From the NCBI GenBank assembly GCA_037042915.1, contig CM073193.1, positions 1,984,001 to 2,048,000 on the forward strand: a DNA stretch of 64,000 bases. Direction: 5' to 3'. Position numbers and translations under genes: made by a program. The notes under the pieces were generated by a model. That model was not told the DNA's origin. It ran no database searches and saw only the letters and a list, made by a program, of their open reading frames with translations. This stretch comes from Auricularia sp. M13 (lineage: Eukaryota > Basidiomycota > Agaricomycetes > Auriculariales > Auriculariaceae). Each line of letters starts with the position of its first letter. Positions within the stretch are counted from its first letter, which is position 1. Shown here in pieces: positions 41,497-53,590 of this stretch.

Positions 41497-42003
41497 GCCA
41501 GTCGGTCGGTCGGCAACGCACTGCGGTCAGCGCGCACCGTCCGTGACGTTGCCGCGGCTCGTCTCGCCAACGCTAGCGCGCGCCGACCGTGACGACACCG
41601 TACGCCTGTCCTGCGACGGGCTCGTCTCGTCGAGGGTAGCTCGTCGGCCTTAGACATCGTCGCCGACACAGGAGTCCAGCGATAGCACAGGGGGACGGAA
41701 AGCTGTACGGGCCCAGGCGAAGCGTGCTTTGGACGGATACAACGCGCGCATGGCCAGTCAGACAGTCGGCAACGCACTGCAGTCAGCGCGCGCCGACCGT
41801 GACGACACCGCGCCGAGGGTAGCTCGTCGGTCTTGGACATCGTGGCCGACACAGGAGTCCAGCGATGGCACAGGGGGAAGGAAAGCTGTACGGGCGCAGG
41901 CGCAGCGTGCTTTAGATGGATACACCACGCGCATGGCCAGTCAGTCATCAGTCGGCAACGCGCTGCACTCAGCGCGCGCCGACCGTGACGACACCGCACG
42001 CCC
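41497..42003. repeat. Three-copy tandem repeat with 183-255 bp spacing
   Basis: Units begin GGCCAGTC and contain GTCGGCAACGC, then TCAGCGCGC, GACCGTGACGACACCG and CACAGGAGTCCAGCGAT. They occur at about 41,497, 41,752 and 41,935. They have no counterpart in the arms that I can see. Confidence 0.75.
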
Positions 42004-44293
42004 ATTGCAGCTTGTTCCCGGGTCGTCTTGGACTTCGTTGCGCCGCTCCCAGGGCTCGCGAGCATGAGTGCGAGAGCAAGTCGTTTTGACCGTCTATTTG
42101 TTCTCGCGGCGAAGAGGACAGGCTTCTGACCGATAAGGTGCATCGAGAAAAATTGGGTGGCGCGGGTGAGGTCGAGCTGATATAGCGCGGTACCCAGGAC
42201 GATTGGGCGATGACGGCCATCGATTACAGGTGCATTTCGCGGTCGGTGATACCGCGTACGTAGCATGCTGATCGATCGCAGTTGCAGGACTGCTCGATGG
42301 CGAGGTTGCGGTTTACAGAGGTTAAAGGCGAGGGCGCTGCAACCGTTCGTATCCCAAGGTTGGTGCACGCAGTCTACACGATAGAGGGTTTACTTACGAT
42401 ACTTTCGCAGGTTCAGGCGTATTATTGGTCTTTGCATTGCAGTGTCGTGTCGAGTCGACGCAAGAGCCGGCGAGGAAGCCGCACTGAAGACGTCGGAAGA
42501 ATTCGCCGCGGCGTGCTCGATTCAAGTTCGGTTCGCGAGCTGTTCCCCAAGCTGCATCAATACACGTGAATGGCATGCTGGTCAACGTTGCGCACCTTTA
42601 GGAGTAAAGCTACCAGTTATTCGCTGTGGGACTCGACGAGGAAGCGCTGCTGCCCGCCGACACCTTCGGGCCCGACGTCCGGCGCGCGCTCACCGCACAT
42701 CACCTTCAAGGCGTTCCTAAGCGTTGGACAACGGGCTGCCCAGCCTCTACATGCCTCGCGCTTGACTTGCTCAAAGAACAAAGTCTTTTCATGCCCACCA
42801 GTGTCAATGTCAAGTGTCAAGCCCAGTCCTACCCAAGCGCAACTGACGCACACGCGTTCATGCTGCGCTGGAAGTCTTGCTGCGTCGCGGACATAGCAGC
42901 GTCTGTGCGCGCGGTCAAGTCGTCACCGGCCGAAGGTGCGCGGTGCCGCGGAAACCTTGTTTTTGTCTGCTTCATCCGTTGTATCATCCGACCTTGCCCT
43001 CCTGCCCGCTTCTTCTCCTCTCGCCTGGCTCGCGCCGCTTACACCTGCATTCCACTCATGAATTTGACATCCATTTCTTCGCATCCTTCGCTTCCCTTTG
43101 GGCCCTCCATTGTCGTGCCTCGCCCTTGACCTCACCGCAGGCGTGGTGCGCGGTGCTCGGTACATTCATCGGAGGGGTTTCATCATCTCTGTCTTCCTTT
43201 CTTTTTACTCCTACGTCGACAGATCGTTCTACCTATTACTGTTGGTGCTTGTGAGCATCCATCCCGCGTCGCTCAGCAGCCTCGCGCACACTCCAGCTGC
43301 TTCTCATGCCCCATGCCTTTCAACATAACTGCTGCCTGTATGCACCCCACGTCATTGTTTCCGCCCCAGTTGCCATCGTCCAATCCAAACCCATTGAATG
43401 CCTTCTCCGGATTCGTCGATGGTCGACGTTTTATGCTCTTTCGAACGCAAGTGACTGTACCGGCGAAGCGTCTGACGGCTCTGAACGCCTTCGCCCAATT
43501 CTTGGAACCCGACTAGCGCGTCCTCGCGTGCAGATGGCCAGGTGTAATTGGAAAACGTCCGTGTCAACGCGGCTGTTGTAGAAACTCTAAACTACCAAGC
43601 AGCGCAGGGTAACGGCGCTGGGCAATGCATCCTCAGGACGGCATCTGCAAACAAACGTTAACAGATTGGGAGGGTGAGAATCCTCACCGGTCGCGGGGAT
43701 CGGTCGGTCCGTCCCCGGGGTCCTCCTCGGTCATGAATTCAGAACAGGTTGGGTCACGGCTAGTCTAGTCTCACTTGCACCCGGTTTGATGGAGGTCCCG
43801 GTTTGCGGAAAGGTCCGGTGAACCTCATATCTCGACCCACTTGAATGTACGCTCCTCCAGACATACCGACTTGATTTTATGCGGGATCTGTTTAGAAGGG
43901 CTGTATGTGCCTTGATATCCAGGAAATTGTGCTGAAATGGTTGTGTGAGGTGGTTCCGGCAAGTCGGCTCATCCGTTAAGTCCGGAGCAGGCCAGCAATC
44001 CTCTACCCACGTCCTATTTCTCTTGACACTGGATCCAATCAAATTTCTATGTAAATTCTGTATAAAGGAATCAAAAAACAATGTCCTATTCAGAATTAGC
44101 TTATCCCTGCTCCCAAGGCTGCAAAGCTTTCCGGGTAGAAATAAGGTTCAGCGGTAATGGCCGAACCGGGACCTCCAGTCTGGCGCTCGCAATTCGGAGC
44201 AGACTCTACATCACGGATCGAGTTTCATCCGTACTAGAGTCCGCAACGGAGACTAGGTCACGGCTTGGTCACGGCGTCTTCTGAGGGCGGACT

Positions 44294-44956
44294 GGATGCC
44301 TTCCCGTACGGTATTCCGCTAAATCTACGTGCCCTAAACCGACGGAAGAAGTCCGCAGGCAAGGGCATCACGCTTCTTTGATCCAAGCCGACGTGCGTAA
44401 ATCTCTGGCCAGAGGCAAGTCTGCGTAGGGGGGGTACCCCCCTCACGCAGATTTAACGTGGTCCCGCAAACCTGAATTGATGTGAACCGCGCTGATTACG
44501 GCCGTAACACCCGACAACGTCTCGATGGCAAGTCAAATGTCCCAGCCATGGAGAATAACTCGAAGTCCGAGAGCACTTTTTTGTGCACTTGGACAAGGCC
44601 TGAGAATGCTGGTGGAAGTTCTGTATCATTCTCTTGCACATTTCTCACTCTAAGTAAACAATCAGTCTCTTAAAGCTATCCTGGTATGCTGAGAGATCAT
44701 CTGCTGTTGTTCTGTGCTCTTGCGGTAGCATCTGGATTGGGCAGGGTTGGACATGAAGCTCCATGTGCATGCGGGCCGTCGGACATGGCACGGACATAAC
44801 GGGAAAGTGAGAGTTTGAGGCAGCCTTGCCGATCTGCGGTGTCCGTTGATGCAAGTGCGTTGCGGGTTGGCGGACCCCCCGCTATTTCTCGGATGTATCC
44901 ATTTGATGAAATTTGGAGCACACAGATTTAGCGGAATAGCGTACGGGAAGGCATCC
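44294..44956. mobile_element. 663-bp element with about 33-bp terminal inverted repeats
   Basis: The left end starts GGATGCCTTCCCGTACG and the right end is its reverse complement; after that the repeats continue through TTCCGCTAAATCT with one small gap. ACT flanks both sides and may be a 3-bp target duplication. The element is non-coding, so it would be non-autonomous. A near-perfect 32-bp palindrome centred on GGTACC lies inside at 44,420-44,451. It ends 157 bp before the TATA box of the WOPR gene at 45195. Confidence 0.75.
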
Positions 44957-45113
44957 ACTAATCATTTGAATGCAATGCAGTATAAGCGAGATACCGACGC
45001 CCCATCTTGGATAGACCTGTACCCGACAACATGATACGTAATCCCAGCCAGTGCCAATCTGGTTGACAGATGCCTTGTCCACTTTTTCGAAGCGGATGGA
45101 CACTCCGCGTCGC

Positions 45114-45119
45114 TATATA
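45114..45119 (+). promoter_or_regulatory. TATA box of the WOPR gene at 45195
   Basis: TATATA in CGCTATATAG, 81 bp before the ATG. Confidence 0.55.
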
Positions 45120-45194
45120 GTCGCGACTGTTTGTGCCGGGTGCTCTATTGCCCCTTCCCTTCGCCCACTCCTCCTTCGCCCTCCAGGAACGCTC

Positions 45195-46262
45195 ATGCCC
45201 GACGACGCGCTCCAGCCTGCCGGGATACAGCCCGCGCTGCGCAACGTCCGTCTCAGGTGCGCTGCGGGCGGTCTGCCGCGATTATCATTGCGTAGCGCGC
45301 TGGCCTGACCATTTGTTTTCTCAGGAAGCGCACCGTCGACCAAGACGACGCCCAAGCAATCGGCGAGCTCGCGTCTCGCTCCCTGATTCACGTCGCCAAT
45401 CGACTTCTGCGTTCGACGGACAAGTCTATCATTCGTCCCGGGGATGTGTTCGTCATGCGGTCCGAGCCAGGAAAACGATGTGTGCGCTCTTTTCTTACCT
45501 CTATTCCTCGTACAGCCCATCTCATAGCGTCTTCTCGCGCGCAGACGGACGGCCTGCGCGGGAAGAAGGCCCCGAGCAGTTCTAAACGCGACGTGCGTCC
45601 CTCTCGCCTTGCATCCGTATGAGTCATGCATCTCACCACCGCGCAGGGCTTTCTTTCCTACTGCATACCCGACCCGCCTCAGTGCGACGTGACGGAATCG
45701 ACTGGTCGGGCTCCTTGGATCAGGAAACGCGCACGGATCACGGTCAAGAGGGAGGACGGGGAGTCTGACTGCTGGGAGATCTGTGCGCCTACATCCTCCA
45801 TGCAAACGCGGTACGATCCTCACGCAGCTTCATTCTCTAGCCGCGTACGACTACGCTAAGCCCAGGCCGCGCGAGACGGACCATGGGCAACACTTTCGTA
45901 CGCTCGGCCAGCCAATTGATGACATGCTGCTCGCCGCCCCGGACAACGGCACGGCGGCAGAGTTGCGCGGGTGCTTCAATGATCACTGTTTGCGCGGCCC
46001 TTCGTCACCCCTTTCTGCCCGCGTCACAGGTCTGCCTCTCAACTCACACCGGTCCCTCTCGCCATCAGTCTCGCCCGTTATGTCGAAGCGCGAACAAAAT
46101 GTACTCTTTCCTCACGAGCAGACCACACAGCTCCCCGTCGCAAATGGGTCATTAACGCGTTACCATCCCTACGTCGTGCGCCGCGACCCATACGACCACT
46201 ACATGATTTCTCGCCTCCACCCACGCTCCCACTCCCATAGCTGGGCTTCCCATCATCATTAG
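45195..46262 (+). CDS. WOPR (Gti1/Pac2-like) regulator, third-copy gene
   Basis: Five exons (45195-45256, 45325-45481, 45545-45592, 45647-45782, 45841-46262) encode 274 aa; introns of 68, 63, 54 and 58 nt. Motifs in order: ALRNVRLRKRTVDQDDA, RPGDVFVMRSEPGKR, TDGLRGKKAPSSSKRD, GFLSYC (about 90-95), WIRKRARITV, CWEI and AYDY (about 136-139), and the tail VRRDPYDHYMISRL. The tryptophan of the RWTDG signature is cysteine here (residue 73, TGT instead of TGG, immediately before the intron). That tryptophan is nearly invariant in the family, so DNA binding may be weakened. The frame is otherwise complete. Closest relatives in the window are the two arm copies. Confidence 0.83.
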
Positions 46263-46989
46263 TATTTTACCTGCTTTTCGTGCAGTTGCTCTCCATCATT
46301 TCTATATCTTGCTTGGCTGTCATCGTCATTGCTGTGGTAGTCTTTTTTTGCATGTCCCTAGTACGACGAAACCTGGTGTACTGTATCATACAAAATGTGA
46401 ACACAACTGTCCTTCTGACCTGATCAGCTGCGCAAAAATCTGAAAGTTGTGCCACTGGAAACTCATTCACAGTTTCAAGTGAATACGACAATTCTCTGAG
46501 CTCTCGAGGCCCATGGTAAGAGACGCGGCGCTGCTTTGAAGAAAATAAGCGCTCGTCGGGAGTGCTTTGAAGCCGCGAACGCTGGCGGTGATCCGGCCGG
46601 ATGCTGGCTATCTTCCCGACCGCCATCTCCCTGCGACGGCACGACGAGCAACGTACCTGCTGCTACGATTTCGACCTCCGCATCGTCGCTCTACGCAGAG
46701 CTCGCCTTATTCCGAGCTGCCGATCGAGTGCTTCGTCCCCCGCTCTTGGCCGAGTTACAGTGGCCACGTCGCCTGCGATGTTGAATCGCCCGTCGACGTC
46801 GCTCGTGCCAGAAGACGATGAACATCGCTGAGGCTGACGAGCTCTGAGTCTCTACCACCTCATTTGCGTTCCCGAGAACAAGCATCGGGATCGTCGCCGC
46901 ACGTCTGCGAGGTGGTCCCGTCCCTTCCTCTCTTCTCGGTCTAAACACTCTATAATTCCCTATGCAATATGGACCACTTTTTACCCCAT

Positions 46990-47165
46990 GTTATCTCGTC
47001 ATCCACAATCTTCTGTCAATTCAAGATCAAGGCCACAAGATTCACCATCAAGACGCCGTCAAGCGTGCAACGTATTGAGTCGCCACTGGAAGACTGCAAG
47101 GCATTAGGCCGTCCAAGGTCCTCGTTCTCAAGCCAACGTCAAGCTGTTGCAACGTTGCACCCGTT
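46990..47165 (+). repeat. CAAG-rich block downstream of the WOPR gene, third copy
   Basis: Repeated TCAAG/CAAG pentamers, at the place equivalent to the block at 57,590-57,850 in the right arm. Confidence 0.45.
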
Positions 47166-48497
47166 TTAGATGAATCCCGAATTCGAGAAGCCCACCACCG
47201 TCGATGTCAAGGCGAAGCATGATCATCGTCGCAGTTCCACGAGAATGTGAGCAACAGACCGTTTCATCGATATGAATGGCCAGTTAACATGGCGAGAAGG
47301 ACGCTTAGACGTGGAATCACGCCGCGGTGGTGGATCGCGAGAATGGAAGGCAGGGTGCAGCTTGGGAGTTGGGTGTCGACCTAGATACCGTCACGTTGTA
47401 ATTTCGCGCGAAGAGCACGCGCCGCTAGTCCGAGAGAGTGAAGGGACGATGGATTAAGAGGCGCAGCGGCTGACTCGGAGGGGAAACTGAATTATCGGCT
47501 GAGAGAATGCTTGCGCGTGGGAACGGAAAATTTGCAGTCTTGGGGTCCCCAGCAAAGCGGGACAGCCCGGGAGTCAGCATCGCGGCGAGAAGAATGACCG
47601 ATGACTGATGATCCAAGACGACGGAAAGTTCTACGTGCAGCGCGGCATGAGCCTGACGTCCCACGGCGCGATCCACGAGCGGCGCAAAGGGTCCTCTCGG
47701 TCCTCTCCGCAAGTGATACTGAGAGAACGAGTGAGGGCGAACAGTAGCAGAAAGTTGCAGAGGCATAAGTGCGTGTTGGTCAGCGCGGGAGCGGCGGTCA
47801 GGGCGACTGCCGGTGTTTGGAACGAAAGCAACCGCACGTCTGTCCCCATCCCAAAGCTCTCTCTTCCTACGCGCAGGATCGTCCCCTTGGGAATACGTCA
47901 CGCGAAACCGTAAGACAGCGTTTGATAAGCCTGGGACCAGGTCCTAGGGCGGTTCTCTTCGTCGTGTTCCCACAGCCGTGCAGGCAAACTCAATCTGCAG
48001 CATGATGGCTAAACCGGCTGAGCTCCAGTAGTCCAGAAGACCATCGTGGTAGAGAGCACCCCGTCAGATTCATAAACTGTGAGACCTCGTGGAAGCAGTA
48101 GCTGTGTCTGTAGCATTCGCCAAGTTGGCGACAGCAGTATGCTCACCGTCTCGGGACGTCTCGCAGTCGTACACTCTGGCAAAAATCCAGCTGAATTAAC
48201 GCGCCGTAAACGCATCAGCCAGGATCAACATTGCAATACCGTGGTAGGTGCTCCATCAATGCTATCGCGCGCGAGTATGCTAGCACCTGGGAACGAAGGC
48301 GACCAGCGCGACGCCAAGCTCTTCCAGCAGCAATACGACAACACACAATCGATTAAGGACCAACTGCAGGAGCGCAGAGCTTATAGTCACGAATACAGGT
48401 ACGTACGTCGTTCGGTCGAGGAAGGTCGCAGCACTTACTAACGACCGACGCGCACAGCAGCATCGCATCGCTCGGGCTATGAATCCAGCGCTATTAC

Positions 48498-48897
48498 ATG
48501 TTTCCTGAGCTCTACCCAACAGATCGTCTGCAGCACTATGCGAAGCAGTTGCTGCTAGCCGGGAGCATGTGCGTTGTGCGCGATAAAGCAGGTCAGTAGG
48601 TCGTGCTCCATTTTCGCAGCAGCCAACTGATCGTATACAGCGAGAAACGCAGAAGACACTTGGACACACAGGCTCCAACGACAGCGTGCAAAAGGTACGC
48701 GATTCTCCATTGAAGGCGAGCCAGACGATGACGGCTCGGCAAGACGACTCGGGGTTCAGCGCGAGAAGATGCAGCCAGGTCAGACACGAGAAACAGCGCG
48801 GCCAAGAGAATCACGAGCAAGTAATGACGACTCAAAGAGAGCACGAGGAGCAAAGCAAAAGGTTCGTCGCAATCCTGCAGCAGATTCAGCTAGCTGA
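48498..48897 (+). CDS. Candidate small basic protein (116 aa), unknown
   Basis: Two exons, 48498-48591 and 48641-48897, joined by a 49-nt intron (GTCAGT...TACAG) in the right phase, give 116 aa. The first exon reads MFPELYPTDRLQHYAKQLLL; the second stays open for 85 codons and ends in a basic cluster (KRARGAKQKVRR) that looks like a nuclear localisation signal. A further open segment upstream (48259-48398, helical, with DAKLFQQQYDNTQSIKDQL) ends at a good donor, but joining it to this frame meets one in-frame TGA at 48480. So either the gene starts at 48498 or it is a longer gene broken by a stop. No clear counterpart in the arms. Family not recognised. Confidence 0.4.
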
Positions 48898-51640
48898 CAT
48901 GACCAACGTAATACAGAGCGCCTCCGTATGCTTCAGAACACCTTGCCTGGGTGTCCTGTGCTGAGGGAAAGCTCAAGAGCAAGCGTATCATATCCTGGGA
49001 CATAGGAAGCCTGGCGACCGAAGTGCGAAGCAGGCTATATCGATAGTAGGTCCGTGTCGCTCGTCGCGAACGCATTATAGGATGGGGCGCCAGTTGACGA
49101 CGACACTCAGAAGCATTATCATCAATACAACACGGGAGGACGCGCAGGGGTCGTGCTTTGGTCTGAATAGAGCAATCCAGGCGCAGGTGTACCCATGTGA
49201 GTCTGCAACAATCATTTCGCACGCTCCTTGAGTTAAGGCTCACCCTGCCCAACCTGCAGTGTATACGGTTGAATTAGGGCGCAGCAGCCCACGCGATGCC
49301 GTATGCCTATCATAGCATGTGCGTGAGTATCTTCCTGGCTGTGGGACGCGTATACTGACCGAGCATGCTGAGCAGGTAAGACTGCGGCTGTTGGTGCGCA
49401 CAGCCCGCTCAAAGAGCTGCCAGTATCTTAAGCCATGCATATTCTCTTCAAGCTTCAAGCCCAAGCTGATGGCGGTCGATGAGGCCTGCCATGTGCGCGA
49501 ATCTGCGACTGTCCGGGCAGCTTGTCGCCGCGGACTGATGCGTCAACAGCGTCTGTGCGTAGGCGCTGAAGGCACTCACACGAGCTCAATGAAGAGTCAA
49601 GGTACAAGGAACGGAATTGCGTTAAGCACGCCGAGTTACAGCTCAAGGTCGGGCGTGGTGGGTCCTCGCGCTCACTTCTTTGAGACTGCCAGTGGATAAC
49701 CTGCCGATCCTTCCAAGCTTGCGGGCAGCGACAGTTGGGCAGCGACGACGGCGTCTGGGTATCGGAGCCTTCATGTTGCGGTCTCGTGTGGTGGTCGCCG
49801 GCAGCAAGGAGCGGAGGGCTGAGTTCCGTTTGCTCCTGTCTCTGACCATCAACCATGATCACAATCACTTGTTTCTCCCAGCATTTCACTCTGTCTTACG
49901 ACACAACAGGCAACTGCTTCAAATGACACTCGATTGCTCTCGCTCCTTCAGCTTTGGTCTGGCGCTTTCGTGCGAATTTTTGCAATCATCCCCCGTGCTC
50001 CGCGTCGTTCATGGCTTTCACATGGACTGAAGCGACATTGCGGCTCCAGCTACCTGCTAAGTACGTTAACATACTACATGAGGTAGCGAGGCGAGAATCC
50101 TAGATCATGGCTCTCTTGGACTGCTCATTCCTGTCCTTCTTACCCGGAAGTTGTGCAAGCTGTTAACGTACGTTCTTACAGATCAGCCTATGCTTTGACA
50201 CCACCTGCAAGGCTAGAATGGCTTCATGCGGCGTGATTACGCTCACAGCTGGCTCTTGCATGATGTACTGATCACGCCCAACCATCCGTATTAGGATGCC
50301 CATGACGCCACTTCATTACTCGAAGTTCTGTGCAAACTATCGTGTCACTCCGTGCCCGCAATCAAACGAGTAGAACATGGTTGGCAGGTCTTTCCAGAGC
50401 GTCCGGCAGGCAAGCTGGTTTTGCGCTTCACGTCTGCGAATTACCCTTCGCTGGTCGACTGCAATCGAGAAACAGAAACACCCAGAGTCTTCGTGATTCC
50501 GGAAAGACTGGTTGAATTTTGGATTCTGGACTCGACTGTCGGGCATTCGACTTGGACTGGGGCAGATGTCTACCAGCGAAGTCACGAGAAGGCGTTGGGA
50601 TTTTTGCGTTGCTTCGATAATGGACTTTGGGGGCGCGGAATGGAGTCGCCTTGGATTCTCCATCGATAGAGTCCATCACAAGCCTTGGACTTGATCATGG
50701 CTCAGAATCTCTGAACGCAGGTTATCCCGGGCCGTCATTGGCGTCATTCAGGACCAGAAAATCTCACTGGAGAATTCCAATACCGCGTCTACAATGGGTA
50801 AGATCCAAGAACGCGCCTTTTCTCTCCGAGCAAACACGCATTTTGATCACGAGCATTCAGGGGCAGGTGCAACAAAACTTCGGGAAAATAAGTTGTCTGC
50901 ATCGCCACACGGACCGGACACCGGACCGGACCGGACACCGGACCGGATCCGGCATTCTCCATTTGCACGCTCCGCTTCGGAGTCAGAGCGCATCTTGCCC
51001 TCCTGCCCTGTTGTTGCCACATTCCCGCTTTCGCCTTGGACCACTTCAAACTGGACGCCCTGTAAGCCGACAAACCGCGTCTTAAGACTGCACGGTTGCC
51101 CGGGTCTATACGCGGGCGAGCTGGGTGCGATGCGGAACACCCGCATTTGGATTTCCGTTAAGAGGCAAGAGGCTCACGGACAACCGCTCTCGTTACCGGT
51201 ACTCTTACTGCGCTCGTCTAGCATCCAAGAATCTAGCTTGTGCGCTCTTATGCACTCTTAAATGGATGCACTCTTAAATGGATGGAGTCGTAACAGATTA
51301 TTTTCAGCCCCGTGACGGACGTCGGAGTCTGACCCCAGCAACATTTGGTGCGTCGTGAGCCCGCTTTTTATCTCAGTTCGTGACGGCGCGTTTACAGGCT
51401 CGTGCCATGCTCGTCGTCATTCGAAGCAAGTCAACGTCCCTTCAGCAACTTCGTCGGCACGCGCGTCCCCGGCCATGCTAAGCACCTACGTTCAATTTCT
51501 CTTGCCAATGACGGATTCCTCGACCATTGGCCTAACCATGATCCACCTTGTTACCTAGATTCACTAACATTCTTGTTCTGCTTCGCTTCCCTCGTTTCCG
51601 AATCAGATATATTATGCCGTTCATTTCCTGCCTAATTCCC

Positions 51641-51715
51641 CGTCAAGATTCAAAGACGTCAAGCTACCCGCCTAAGCGTCAAGATACCTCGCAAGACGTC
51701 AAGATTCATCAACTC
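51641..51715 (+). repeat. CGTCAAG cluster
   Basis: Four CGTCAAG sites at 51641, 51657, 51677 and 51697, at 16- and 20-bp spacing. The left arm has the related CTTGACG block at about 20,590-20,690. Confidence 0.6.
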
Positions 51716-53343
51716 GAGTGACTCAACAGCCTGCCTCCCGAGAAGAGTGCCTCAAGGCAGCAAGACGCAAAACGCAGATGATGTACGACAATTGCAGAAA
51801 AAAAATCTTCAGTTCGCAAGATATCAAGCATTTAGATCTGACGGTATTGCGTCCGCGGCAGACCGTTCACAATCCGTGCGCAAGCCGCCGTTTGACGTGT
51901 GAAAATAGGTCCTCAGGCGAGGTCGTAGGAGCGACGGACGCGGCGCGCACCGCGCCAAGTTGCCCGTGGCAACCCAAATGACAGATAATTGAGTATAGCC
52001 GAGCACGGGGCGGGTGTGGATCGGGGGCGTGCCCTGATCAAAGACGTGCACGCGCGGGAGAGGAGCAATACAGTAGGTGATTTCGTCCGTGCGCAGGCGC
52101 GCATCAAAGAATCGAAAAAAGAATTCCGGATGGCGATGTGGCGAAATTCGCGCGGGCGCAGCGGGGAAACACAACAGCGGCAGCCCAGGCTCAGATCAAA
52201 ACGCCCCAAGTGGCCGGGGGCCTGCAACCGAATCAGCGGCGCACCCGGCGGACGCGTATCCCGCCCGTCCCTGGCGACGCAGTGTTGTAACATGATGCAT
52301 GACGAGCTTCAACGGCGCGGCTGACATTAGACTAGGCAGTTTAGATTGCAGGAGACAGCGAGCAGCAGTAAGTGGACCGGCCGGAGTTAACGCAAGCGCC
52401 GACCGTCCGACGAGCAAACAGTTTCAAGTGTTGGACTGTTTCTCCCTTCCCAGCCCGCGCAAGATCCTCGAACGTGAGCAGGATGCTGGCGACACTCAGA
52501 TATCAAGCTCGGGAGTCAAGGGATGCCCAAGCTTCAGAAGAATACGTTGAACAGCAAGCACAAGTTCGGTATACATCGGCACAGGTCAAACGAAGCCAAC
52601 CGACTACAACGTCGCTCGTGTCTGGCACGGGCGGCGCTATAGTCCACGCTGCTGCCCTCCGCCGCCTTCCTAGGTTGGAGTAATGCGTACAGTGCCGTGA
52701 ACTGCCAGGCTCTCGACGCTCCTAGTACCTGCGCGTGCACCCAACCCGTAGCGGTCACGCATGGCCGAGCAAGTCGAAGTTCGTTGTAAAAACGACGGCC
52801 TGGAAGCCCGATAGTGGTACACACCGCCCTGTACAGGTCCGTCGTCCAAGCTGATGATGCTCCAGCCCGGGAGGTTCCCAGAGATCAGCCTTACAGGAAG
52901 ATGATGCTCCAGCGGCGACGGCAGGAGTGTGCAAAGACGGCGGCGACCTTCACGATCACCGGTGGCTGCAGCAGCGCGTTCGCGCAAAGGCGAAGGTGCG
53001 CCCGCTGTTGCTTAAGTTCGTGCCCCGTGTGCTGACCGACGCGTACGATGCAGGTCTTGCTTAATGCGGGCCTTCTCGATCGCCATTGAGCAGGCCATCG
53101 GATCCCGACCGCGGCGTACTCTTTTGGTGACTGTCGCGGCGTTGCGGGTCGAAGAACACTGCGTCGAGAACGCCATGCACCTCGCGCTGGCCGGGCTTGA
53201 CGATCTTGGTCAACGCCACACGACCCGTAACGTCCCTTGCGCGCGCGGACTGCGACCTTTGGCGTGACGTCCTGTACGCCAATGGCAACCGACCGCCGAT
53301 AGCTAGGAGGATGTACGCCCGCCAGTTCGAGCATGCCATGATC

Positions 53344-53590
53344 ATGCAGATGCTGACCCGCGAGATGCGCCATCTGCAGGATATGCATCGCGAGTGCAGC
53401 AGGGCGCTCGTGTACACACTGTCGCGCGGCTTCGGGGCGTCAAGCGCACGCGCTGGCAGCACGCTGTCCACGACGAGCACACCAGTCTTGACAATGTCGA
53501 GCTGGCATCCTGTTCGTGCGCGAACAACCTCGAGCATCGACTGGACCTCCTCACGCTGCCGTGGATATCGTCGCGAAGGGCGCACGCGGC
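53344..53590 (+). pseudogene. Arm-conserved decayed coding segment upstream of WOPR, right copy
   Basis: Counterpart of 18620-18949. The frame reads MQMLTREMRHLQDMHRECS, then ALVYTLSRGF. It is not part of an intact longer gene that I can see. Confidence 0.35.

Larger units (their letters stand above)
40890..50000 (+). repeat. Third, diverged copy of the arm unit, direct to the right arm
   Basis: Colinear matches to the right arm: 40,895-40,960 with 52,400; the GGTCGAGCTGATATA region at 42,168 with 53,632; the GTTCAGGCGT region at 42,412 with 53,868; the WOPR gene at 45,195 with 55,722; 46,570-46,660 with 57,205-57,300; 47,400-47,820 with 58,030-58,470; and CGCGGACTGATGCGTCAACA at 49,532 with 60,695. 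Divergence is much greater than between the two arms, and copy C carries its own insertions. Edges are approximate. Confidence 0.7.
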
